This document shows, piece after piece, positions 1 to 5,154 of a stretch of DNA of 6,012 bases (its first letter is position 1; each line of letters opens with the position of its first letter). The position numbers were made by a program, and so were the translations under genes. This stretch comes from Holophagales bacterium (GTDB lineage: Bacteria > Acidobacteriota > Holophagae > Holophagales > Holophagaceae). Under the pieces are notes generated by a model. The model did not search any database. It was not told the DNA's origin and was given only the letters and a program-made list of their open reading frames with translations. The DNA lies in assembly GCA_031283145.1 (NCBI GenBank), contig JAITCJ010000150.1, positions 1 to 6,012 of the forward strand, written 5' to 3'.

Positions 1-368
1 GGGATAATCCGGTGTCGCGGAAAACCGTGAGCGGCCAAAACACACTCTGCTTCATCATTGTCATAATTGACACAAACCACGACAGTCGCGTTGGCAAAGT
101 CATTTTTCAAGGTCTGCGGACCAATTACGGGGACGCCGGAAAATTCATCGCTGACGCCTTGCGGATCGCAAATACAGGCTGCCTGTAGCCCTCGTTCCTT
201 GAAAAAATTCAGAATCTCCGCGCTTACCAGCGATGTCAGTCCATATAACACAATAGGGCGCTCACCAAGCGCGTCTTTGAGCGTGCGGAAAATCCGGTCA
301 ATTTCCTCATTCAGGCGTTCATTGAAAGCCAGACATTCACACAAGGCACTGTTGAAATCCGCAATCAT
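1..368 (-). CDS. Partial protein with Rossmann-like nucleotide-binding domain (3' end off window)
   Basis: The minus-strand frame is open from an ATG at 368 to the left edge, giving 122 complete codons without a stop. The start is supported by GAGAGG a few bases upstream (GTGAGAGGTGCC, then ATG). Residues 1-35 look helical. Residues about 38-60 (PIVLYGLTSLVSAEILNFF) resemble the first strand, loop and helix of a Rossmann fold, but the loop is Gly-poor rather than GxGxxG. The next segments, AACICDPQG, GVPVIGPQTL and ATVVVCVNYDND, follow the pattern of small Rossmann-like domains attached to FkbM-type or other methyltransferases and to polysaccharide-biosynthesis proteins. That assignment is inference from the pattern, and the domain that would decide the function is outside the window. 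The gene is transcribed away from the atp operon. Confidence 0.75.
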   Translation of the reverse strand, partial: MIADFNSALCECLAFNERLNEEIDRIFRTLKDALGERPIVLYGLTSLVSAEILNFFKERGLQAACICDPQGVSDEFSGVPVIGPQTLKNDFANATVVVCVNYDNDEAECVLAAHGFPRHRII

Positions 369-391
369 GGCACCTCTCACGATAATATATA

Positions 392-420
392 AATATATAG
401 CCAATTAACCCGAAAAACAA
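392..420 (-). promoter_or_regulatory. Candidate promoter for the leftward Rossmann-domain gene
   Basis: Read on the minus strand, TTGTTT (415-420) lies 17 bases before TATATT (392-397). This would start RNA near 385, about 17 bases before the ATG at 368, with the GAGAGG ribosome site in between. The -35 box lies inside the left arm of the intergenic hairpin, so anything acting at the hairpin could affect this promoter. The surrounding DNA is very AT-rich, so a chance match is possible. Confidence 0.35.
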
Positions 421-457
421 GCCGCGCTCTGTTTTTCGGGTTAATTGAAGCAGTTGC
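398..457. repeat. Dispersed hairpin repeat, left copy (perfect 17-bp stem)
   Basis: The arms 403-419 and 430-446 are exact reverse complements (17 bp) around a 10-base loop. The loop can pair further (AGC with GCT, leaving a CGC triloop and one bulged C). The stem has A5 and T5 tracts beside the apical part, as in bidirectional Rho-independent terminators. The stretch aligns with 5097-5152 in the same orientation: 46 of 56 aligned bases are identical, with one 4-base gap. This copy lies between divergent genes, an odd place for a terminator. An operator, a relic of a lost gene's 3' end, or a mobile hairpin repeat are alternatives. Confidence 0.8.
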
Positions 458-483
458 TTTTGCCTGAAATTTTACTTTAGAAT
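454..483 (+). promoter_or_regulatory. Candidate promoter of the F0 operon
   Basis: TTGCTT (454-459) and TAGAAT (478-483) are separated by 18 bases. They lie between the hairpin and the first atp gene. The expected RNA start, about seven bases after the -10 box, falls at or next to the ATG at 490, which has no convincing Shine-Dalgarno sequence. The match to consensus is only fair. Confidence 0.35.
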
Positions 484-489
484 CTGGAT

Positions 490-786
490 ATGTACAGGCC
501 GAGCAAAAAGGACGGTGTTGGCCCAAAGGAGAGGTCGCTTTGGGGCGACCTGATCTCAATTGGCATGGTATTCCCGATAGCGATTGTTTTGGGCTGGTAT
601 CTTGGTCAGTGGATTGGGGGCATGTTAGGTCATCCGAGGCACGGGCGGCTGATTGGTCTGGCCTTTGGCGTAATCAGCGGCTTTTGGGAGCTTTTCAAAG
701 TAGCCAGACGATTGGAAAAATTTGACGACTTAAATAAAATTGACAATGGGTCTGAGGAAGACGCCAATGACGGTTCAAATGAATAA
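490..786 (+). CDS. atpZ: AtpZ/AtpI-family small membrane protein (F0 accessory)
   Basis: This 98-residue protein has two membrane segments, roughly residues 19-40 and 53-72, joined by a short basic turn (GHPRHGR). Both helices are rich in small residues (GWYLGQWIGG; GLAFGVISGF), as in the AtpZ/ATPase_gene1 family encoded at the head of atp operons. The tail after residue 72 is charged and ends in an acidic stretch. Family members are thought to help c-ring assembly or to supply Mg/Ca ions to the synthase; the present assignment rests on length, topology and position. The start is the only ATG after an in-frame stop at 478-480. No good ribosome binding site precedes it, so initiation may be leaderless. 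Its 3' end overlaps the next gene. Confidence 0.8.
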   Translation: MYRPSKKDGVGPKERSLWGDLISIGMVFPIAIVLGWYLGQWIGGMLGHPRHGRLIGLAFGVISGFWELFKVARRLEKFDDLNKIDNGSEEDANDGSNE

Positions 787-1180
787 TTCAAACGGAGCGG
801 CGCATTTGCGTTGGATTGAGCGATTCCATTTAGCTCTGTTGCCACTGGGGACTTTCGCTTGGGTTATAAAGTCTGTAATATCATCGGTTATTTTTTTGTT
901 CGCCGGACTGGTGAGTTTTCTTTTGTGGGTTACACAAAAGTGGACTGTTGAAAGAATGCTCACGCCGTCTAAAAAACGGCGATGGTTTTATGGCCTGCTG
1001 GGATTATCCAAACTTGTGTTGATCGCGTTTTCTTTGAATGCTATAGTCAAGTACTTCCCAACGGAAGTGCTTCCGTTCGTGACCGGGATACTGCTCTTCG
1101 TCGCGGCCATTCTGCTGGAAGCGGCGAGGCTGTTAATCCGCTCCTTCCGCTCCGCTTGTGATGATGGAAACCAGCTATGA
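767..1180 (+). CDS. AtpI-like hydrophobic protein in F0 operon
   Basis: This is a 137-residue integral membrane protein with hydrophobic stretches at about residues 22-57, 74-95 and 100-120. Basic residues between them (PSKKRRW near 67-73, then RLLIRSFR near 121-128) suggest three or four helices. It has the length and place of the second small protein (ATP synthase I chain type) found before atpB in Desulfovibrio-like operons. I see no diagnostic motif, so function is inferred from context. I chose the ATG at 767 because GAGGAAG (754-760) sits six bases before it. In-frame ATGs at 740, 746 and 779 are alternatives, the last giving an 8-base ATGAATAA overlap with the preceding stop. With the 767 start it overlaps the AtpZ gene by 20 bases, suggesting translational coupling. 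Confidence 0.75.
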   Translation: MTVQMNNSNGAAHLRWIERFHLALLPLGTFAWVIKSVISSVIFLFAGLVSFLLWVTQKWTVERMLTPSKKRRWFYGLLGLSKLVLIAFSLNAIVKYFPTEVLPFVTGILLFVAAILLEAARLLIRSFRSACDDGNQL

Positions 1181-1189
1181 GGTTGAACC

Positions 1190-1924
1190 ATGGAACACCA
1201 CGCGTCGTATTTGGCTAAATTATTGACAGATTTGTTGCGCCTCCCCAGGTACATATGGGGCGATGGCGCTTTTGCTCATGGGCAGGCGCTCTCGGTTCTG
1301 GAGCGATATGACCACTTGTTTGCCGCGCTTTTAGCCGCGCTTTTGACTGTGCTTCTTGTGTACATGCTCAGGAACAGGATGTCCAAAGTGCCGGGTCCTT
1401 TTCAGCAGATAATGGAGACCGCCGTTTCTTTTGTCCGCAATTTGGTTGGCGAAAACATTGAGCATCACCCCGAAAAGTACGTCCCTCTGGTCGGTACTCT
1501 GGGTTTTTTCATTTTGCTGAACAACCTCTTCGGCCTTGCTCCTCTGCCATCCGCGACGGGAAACTGGAACGTGACGCTGGGATGCGCTCTGGTGGTCTTC
1601 TGCTACTACAACTGGCATGGTATGAAAGAACACGGTTTCTTTAAGTACTGGGGGCATTTTTTGGGGCCTGTCTGGTGGCTTGCCCCGCTCATGTTCCCGA
1701 TTGAGATGATAGGGCTTTTGTCACGTATCCTGAGCCACAGTCTGCGCCTGTTCGGCAATATTGCCGGCGAGCATGTTGTGGCGGCTATATTTTTTGGCAT
1801 GATGCCATTCCTGCTTCCTGTGCCGATGATGTTCCTCGGTATTTTCTTCGGCCTGATTCAGACCTTTGTCTTTATCATGCTCGCTACCATCTACATTTCA
1901 GGCGCCGTCAGCCATGAACACTGA
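1190..1924 (+). CDS. atpB: F1F0 ATP synthase subunit a
   Basis: Subunit a forms the two half-channels that carry protons to and from the c-ring in the inner membrane. The 244-residue protein has the family length and five or six membrane segments (about 43-61, 99-119, 127-140, 163-184, 194-215, 216-238). The key helix is SHSLRLFGNIAGEH: R186 corresponds to the essential E. coli Arg210, N190 is conserved, and E194 corresponds to Glu219. GLIQTFVFIML near 221-231, with Q224, matches the last conserved helix, and the protein ends SHEH as in many relatives (E. coli SEEH). The ATG at 1190 follows GAGGTT (1179-1184), which overlaps the stop of the preceding gene, so the two are probably coupled. No b-subunit, delta or F1 gene follows, so those must lie elsewhere. 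Confidence 0.97.
   Translation: MEHHASYLAKLLTDLLRLPRYIWGDGAFAHGQALSVLERYDHLFAALLAALLTVLLVYMLRNRMSKVPGPFQQIMETAVSFVRNLVGENIEHHPEKYVPLVGTLGFFILLNNLFGLAPLPSATGNWNVTLGCALVVFCYYNWHGMKEHGFFKYWGHFLGPVWWLAPLMFPIEMIGLLSRILSHSLRLFGNIAGEHVVAAIFFGMMPFLLPVPMMFLGIFFGLIQTFVFIMLATIYISGAVSHEH
1322..1345 (+). repeat. Perfect-but-one 12-bp tandem duplication inside atpB
   Basis: GCCGCGCTTTTA at 1322-1333 is followed at once by GCCGCGCTTTTG. The unit is in frame and encodes Ala-Ala-Leu-Leu twice in the first membrane helix of subunit a. It probably reflects slippage tolerated by a hydrophobic helix. Confidence 0.6.
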
Positions 1925-1940
1925 CATGAACGCTTATTAC

Positions 1941-1977
1941 GGTTCGATGGATTCCGAACCCGTCGAATCCTTTTTTT
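1941..1977 (+). promoter_or_regulatory. Interlocked hairpins or H-type pseudoknot with T7 tract before atpE
   Basis: Two exact 6-bp stems interleave. Stem 1 pairs 1941-1946 (GGTTCG) with 1955-1960 (CGAACC). Stem 2 pairs 1949-1954 (GGATTC) with 1965-1970 (GAATCC). The order of arms is 1, 2, 1', 2', with 2 bases, 0 bases and 4 bases between them. This fits a compact H-type pseudoknot, or else two mutually exclusive hairpins. Stem 2 is followed directly by seven T residues (1971-1977), so alone it resembles a weak intrinsic terminator. The atpE ribosome site begins at 1978. A role in setting subunit c output is inference. Confidence 0.5.
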
Positions 1978-1987
1978 GAGGTGCAAT

Positions 1988-2320
1988 ATGAAAAAATTCC
2001 TTATAACCGCTCTCTTTTTCGCAATAGCCGTTGCCGCTTTCGCGCAGGCCGCACCGGACGTGGCGGAGAATGCCGTTGAAACAGCCGCCGCCGTTGTCAA
2101 TAACAGCTTTTTCAGCGGACGCTATGTGGCCCACTTATCCTTGGGTATTGCCGCTTTTGGCTGCGGTATGGGTCAGGGCAAGGCAGTCGCCGCCGCTTGC
2201 GAAGGTATCGCGCGCAACCCCCAAGCCGCCGGCAGCATAAGGACTACCATGATCATTGGTCTGGCCCTCATCGAAGCGCTGGTCATCTACTCGTTGGTAG
2301 CGGCTTTCGCAATCGGATAA
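1988..2320 (+). CDS. atpE: F1F0 ATP synthase subunit c
   Basis: Subunit c forms the rotor ring of the synthase. Residues 1-20 ([10 protein letters not shown] then a hydrophobic run to AFAQ) look like a signal peptide, as seen in c subunits of some deltaproteobacteria. Helix 1 (about 49-74) contains the Gly-rich GCGMGQGKA. The polar loop is ARNPQ (R76, N77, P78). Helix 2 carries the ion-binding carboxylate E96 in [10 protein letters not shown]. Compared with the Na+-type ring of Ilyobacter, Q63 and Y101 match Gln32 and Tyr70, but Ser66 and Thr67 are replaced by A97 and L98, so proton use is more likely. Only 14 residues follow E96, which is short. The ATG at 1988 follows GAGGTG (1978-1983); a TTG at 1976 lies upstream of that site and is a poorer choice. 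Confidence 0.95.
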   Translation: MKKFLITALFFAIAVAAFAQAAPDVAENAVETAAAVVNNSFFSGRYVAHLSLGIAAFGCGMGQGKAVAAACEGIARNPQAAGSIRTTMIIGLALIEALVIYSLVAAFAIG

Positions 2321-2351
2321 CCGGTCGCCATAGGAGATTCGTTGACTTTAT

Positions 2352-2392
2352 AACTCGCGCGGTTTTTTCTTTTCGTTTGTTCCGCGCGAGTT
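2352..2392 (+). other. GC-rich 11-bp hairpin with U-rich loop after atpE
   Basis: AACTCGCGCGG (2352-2362) is exactly complementary to CCGCGCGAGTT (2382-2392), enclosing a 19-base loop that is almost all T. No T tract follows the stem on either strand, so it is not a standard intrinsic terminator. It ends 12 bases before the next start codon. It could protect the 3' end of atp mRNA, serve as a processing site, or control access to the next gene. Confidence 0.7.
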
Positions 2393-2404
2393 GTACGTGT
2401 ACAA

Positions 2405-3580
2405 ATGCCTGATATAAACAATTTTAGTTTATCCGATGAAATCACCCATGTTGTCTTGGGGGGGAAAGTCTTTATTGACCAAGATGGACTGGATATTACA
2501 TCTTATGCCCAGGCTTATGATTTCGCGTTAAATTACGGGTTTGACATGAACCTGCCGCTTCAAAGGTCCCAAGTAATAAAAATATTTAAAGAAGCACTGT
2601 TGTTCCTGCAAAATGTTGTATTAGAAGATACAGAATTAAAAATTCCGGCCAAGGTATCCGAATCGGAAGACCCCCTTGACCTCTTGGTCTGGGCAAGCAC
2701 AATACCGCGTGACAACATAGCCAGATGGAGCTGTGCAGTCCTTTGCATAATGCATACATTATTTTATATAGACAATAATGTTTTTATGCACTTTCTGTCG
2801 AATATTCAACAGCAAATATTTGAGAGGTATGAGCGCTATTTAATTCAAAAACAAGATGGAAGTTGCGTCTTTAAGGGCGACTACGAAGTCCCTATATTGA
2901 ACATAAAGCGCAAAGAGAGTAAAAACAGATATTCCTTGTTGCTCAAGCTGTTGCAAAAAACAGAAAACGTGGCTGAAACGATATATGACCACATCGGCAT
3001 CAGAATTGTCACCGAAGATTTATTAGATGTTTTATTGGTGTTACGATTTTTTATTGACCACAATGTTTTTCAGGCCGCGCACATCAAACCTTCCCGTACG
3101 CGCAATTTGATGATAGACGTTACACTGCTGGAAGAGTGGTTGAGAATGTTGCCGGACAATTTTTTAGTCAAAGACCTGCCACCCGCCGAAAGGCAGGATA
3201 TTTGCGAAAGGCTGGTTCAAAGAGCCGGTCAGCCCGCCGTTAACCCTTATTCCAGCCGCGACTACTCCGCGCTGCAATTCACAGTAAACACCTTAATGCG
3301 CCTGCCTGGGCCAGGCGTATCGGCATTGGAAAAAATACAAGAAATTTTTAAGGAGGGAAACAACCCTGAAATGACCGACCGGTTTCATATTCAGGACTTA
3401 ATTCAAGCCCAGGAAGAATTTACCTTTTTCTTTCCCCATGAAGTTCAAATCATGGAAAAAGCTGATTTCTACAGCTCGCGCTTAGGACCCGCGTCTCACG
3501 CGGAGTACAAAAACAGACAGCGCGAAGCGGTCAGGAAAAGGCTTCTCAAGGGGATATTGCCCCAGGAGGCAACATGCTGA
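2405..3580 (+). CDS. Divergent RelA/SpoT-like nucleotidyltransferase domain protein
   Basis: The 391-residue product carries, in order, motifs resembling the (p)ppGpp synthetase domain: a basic RKESKNRYSLLLK segment (169-181, like GRxKxxxSxxxK); IYDHIGIRIV (193-202), in which D195, G198 and R200 match the D-x2-G-x-R strand with the metal-binding Asp; RDYSALQFTV (285-294, like GYxSLHxxV); PHEVQI (344-349), in which E346 matches the catalytic Glu of VEIQIR; and SHAEYK (364-369, like AHWxYK). The spacing between motifs is wider than in classical RelA, the usual His of YxSLH is Q291, and the Arg after QI is M350. There is no HD hydrolase, TGS or ACT domain; residues 1-165 are unrecognised. From memory it may belong to the uncharacterised family TIGR04552 (unverified). 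No ribosome site precedes the ATG. Its stop overlaps the next start (ATGCTGA). The product could be an alarmone synthetase, a toxSAS-like enzyme or an inactive relative. Confidence 0.65.
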   Translation: MPDINNFSLSDEITHVVLGGKVFIDQDGLDITSYAQAYDFALNYGFDMNLPLQRSQVIKIFKEALLFLQNVVLEDTELKIPAKVSESEDPLDLLVWASTIPRDNIARWSCAVLCIMHTLFYIDNNVFMHFLSNIQQQIFERYERYLIQKQDGSCVFKGDYEVPILNIKRKESKNRYSLLLKLLQKTENVAETIYDHIGIRIVTEDLLDVLLVLRFFIDHNVFQAAHIKPSRTRNLMIDVTLLEEWLRMLPDNFLVKDLPPAERQDICERLVQRAGQPAVNPYSSRDYSALQFTVNTLMRLPGPGVSALEKIQEIFKEGNNPEMTDRFHIQDLIQAQEEFTFFFPHEVQIMEKADFYSSRLGPASHAEYKNRQREAVRKRLLKGILPQEATC

Positions 3581-3909
3581 ATATACAGACAAAGCAAGAA
3601 GGAAATGCTTCGGTAGTATCCGTCAAAGGCAAAATCAACTTTGAAGTCACTACTCAACTCAGAGAAGCCATCAAAGACCTGATTGCCACCCAACAACCAA
3701 AACTCCTTGTTGTGAATCTGGAGGGAGCGTCTTTTATTGATTCATCAGGACTGGGTCTCTTGGTCGCAGCCCGCAGCAGCGCGGACAAGAGCGGCAGCCG
3801 ATTACACATCTGCTGTATTCCGCCCCAGGTGAAGAAGGTCTTTGACCAAACAAATCTCACAAACTATTTCAGTATTTTTGCCACCGAGCAAGACGCTCTG
3901 CGCGCCTGA
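3574..3909 (+). CDS. STAS-domain anti-sigma-factor antagonist (RsbV/SpoIIAA type)
   Basis: The 111-residue protein is a single STAS domain of usual length. In partner switching, such proteins bind an anti-sigma kinase when unphosphorylated and release it when phosphorylated. Strand VVSVKGKINF (14-23) and LLVVNLEGASFIDSSGLGLLV (44-64) are typical. S57, the first Ser of DSSG, aligns with phosphorylated Ser58 of Bacillus SpoIIAA. The C-terminal part (ICCIPPQVKKVFDQTNL, about 79-95) also matches. A strong ribosome site, AGGAGG at 3564-3569, precedes the ATG, which overlaps the stop of the RelA/SpoT-like gene by seven bases. The following gene encodes its likely phosphatase. The matching serine kinase is not in the window, so the final target (sigma factor, cyclase or other) is unknown. 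Confidence 0.93.
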   Translation: MLNIQTKQEGNASVVSVKGKINFEVTTQLREAIKDLIATQQPKLLVVNLEGASFIDSSGLGLLVAARSSADKSGSRLHICCIPPQVKKVFDQTNLTNYFSIFATEQDALRA

Positions 3910-3922
3910 ACCCATCACAGCC

Positions 3923-5107
3923 ATGCCTCAGACGTCAAAAGGCCTAGTCCTGATAGCAGACGCGGAAAGCTCTGTAAGAGATGTCATGCACTTTTATCTA
4001 AGGCGGGCCGGTTACCAAGTCTTGCAAACCGCCGATGGACATGATGTCCTTATTGAAATGGCCAAAGTGCAGCCGGACCTGATCCTGGCCGATCTCTCAT
4101 TGCCGGGGATCAGCGGCGACCACTTATGCAAAATAATCAAAAAGAATCCCGATACCAGGGACTTGTACATCATTTTGATGACGCGGGCCACCGACATATC
4201 GGAAAATGAGACGACAATAGAAGCGCTGAACATTGGCGCGGACGACACCATTATCAAGCCGTTGCGCGGTCAGGAACTGATAGCCAGAGTTGACAGCGCT
4301 TTCCGCATTATCAGTATGCAGAAAGAAATCAAACAGCGTAACCGCGAGCTTACAGCTTACCGCGAAAGTGTACAGCGCGACATAAAACTGGCCGCGCTCC
4401 TACAGTTGAGCTTGTTGCCGGAGGCCGGCGCGGTCGGGCCTTACCACTACACGCACATATACAAGCCTGTCGGCGGGATCGGCGGCGACATTTACGCTGT
4501 ATCTCCGCTTCCGTATGGAGGGGTCGCCATTATGATCGCGGACGTCAGCGGACATGGAGTTACGGCATCGCTCATATCCACAATGGTCAAAACAAGTTTT
4601 GAGAATCACATACGCACCCGCGGCGGTCCTTTAATATGGGCTCAATGTATGAATCGTGACCTCGCGCGCAATACGCTGGAAGAACAGTACGCCACCGCTT
4701 TCATAGCAAGATTGGATCCAACGGCAGGCACAATATCCTACGTCAGCGCCGGTCATGAATCCGCTATTTACATAGCCGACGGACTCTCAGGTGAGCCGCG
4801 CCATCCGACCATTCTCAATAATGCCTGTTCTCCCCTGGGTATGGATGAAAGCATGTCTTTTTCGGAGTACACCGCCCCATTTACTTCCGGAGACCGCTTG
4901 ATTCTCTACACAGACGGCCTCGTAGAAGCCGAATCAAGCTCCAATAAAATTCTGGGCAGCGATGGCCTGCTGGGGTTTTGTTCCGAAATGCCGTCCGAGC
5001 TGGAAGACGCCGCGGCATTGATATTTGATCAAGCTCAGCTATTCATTGATCCGAATAAATTTACCGATGACATCACATTGCTTGTGATAGATCATGTAGC
5101 CAATTAA
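3923..5107 (+). CDS. Response regulator fused to PP2C/SpoIIE-type serine phosphatase
   Basis: This 394-residue cytosolic protein couples a two-component receiver to an RsbU-like phosphatase. The receiver (about 7-125) has phosphoacceptor D57 (LADLSLPG), T87 and K112-P113. Its acidic pocket reads ADAE (D13, E15), with Ala in place of one of the usual paired Asp residues. A helical linker (about 132-160) leads to the PP2C domain, which keeps its metal-binding motifs: GGIGGDIY (D189), IADVSGHG (D207), SAGHE (275-279), LYTDGLVEA (D331) and FTDDITLLV (D382, D383). It should dephosphorylate the neighbouring STAS protein when the receiver is phosphorylated. I chose the ATG at 3923, 13 bases after the STAS stop. 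No clear ribosome site precedes it, so coupling is likely. A TTG-initiated extension from 3842 lies inside the STAS gene and adds only non-domain residues. The stop lies within the right hairpin repeat. Confidence 0.93.
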   Translation: MPQTSKGLVLIADAESSVRDVMHFYLRRAGYQVLQTADGHDVLIEMAKVQPDLILADLSLPGISGDHLCKIIKKNPDTRDLYIILMTRATDISENETTIEALNIGADDTIIKPLRGQELIARVDSAFRIISMQKEIKQRNRELTAYRESVQRDIKLAALLQLSLLPEAGAVGPYHYTHIYKPVGGIGGDIYAVSPLPYGGVAIMIADVSGHGVTASLISTMVKTSFENHIRTRGGPLIWAQCMNRDLARNTLEEQYATAFIARLDPTAGTISYVSAGHESAIYIADGLSGEPRHPTILNNACSPLGMDESMSFSEYTAPFTSGDRLILYTDGLVEAESSSNKILGSDGLLGFCSEMPSELEDAAALIFDQAQLFIDPNKFTDDITLLVIDHVAN

Positions 5108-5152
5108 CCTTAAAAACAGGCTGCGTTCTGTTTTTAAGATTGAAGTAATCGC
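5097..5152. terminator. Bidirectional terminator; right copy of the dispersed hairpin repeat
   Basis: CTTAAAAACAG (5109-5119) pairs exactly with CTGTTTTTAAG (5128-5138) around an 8-base loop. After one C·A mismatch, the bases just outside the stem (5104-5107 with 5140-5143) pair again, including one G·T. An A5 tract on one arm and T5 on the other suit termination in both directions. The site lies between convergent genes, as expected. The TAA of the phosphatase gene (5105-5107) is inside it. It is homologous to 398-457 in direct orientation, and two stem pairs differ by compensatory changes. Confidence 0.8.
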
Positions 5153-5154
5153 AA

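Noticed and set aside
67..408. Plus-strand open frame of 113 codons opposite the leftward gene
   Set aside because: The minus-strand frame has a good ribosome site and a Rossmann-like pattern, while this one has no recognisable domain. Its end inside the hairpin repeat is a property of the repeat.
525..542. AAAGGAGAG followed by TTG at 540 as a start inside the AtpZ-like gene
   Set aside because: The TTG is out of frame with the family-like protein, and the purine run simply encodes Lys-Glu-Arg of that protein.
1976..1987. TTG at 1976 as the atpE start
   Set aside because: It lies before the GAGGTG ribosome site that serves the ATG at 1988, and the signal-peptide-like MKKF start fits the later ATG.
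2352..2392. Hairpin after atpE as an intrinsic terminator
   Set aside because: No T tract follows the stem on either strand; the T run is in the loop.
3842..3922. TTG at 3842 as the start of the receiver-phosphatase
   Set aside because: The extra 27 codons lie in the STAS gene, have no ribosome site and add no domain sequence. The receiver begins right after the ATG at 3923.
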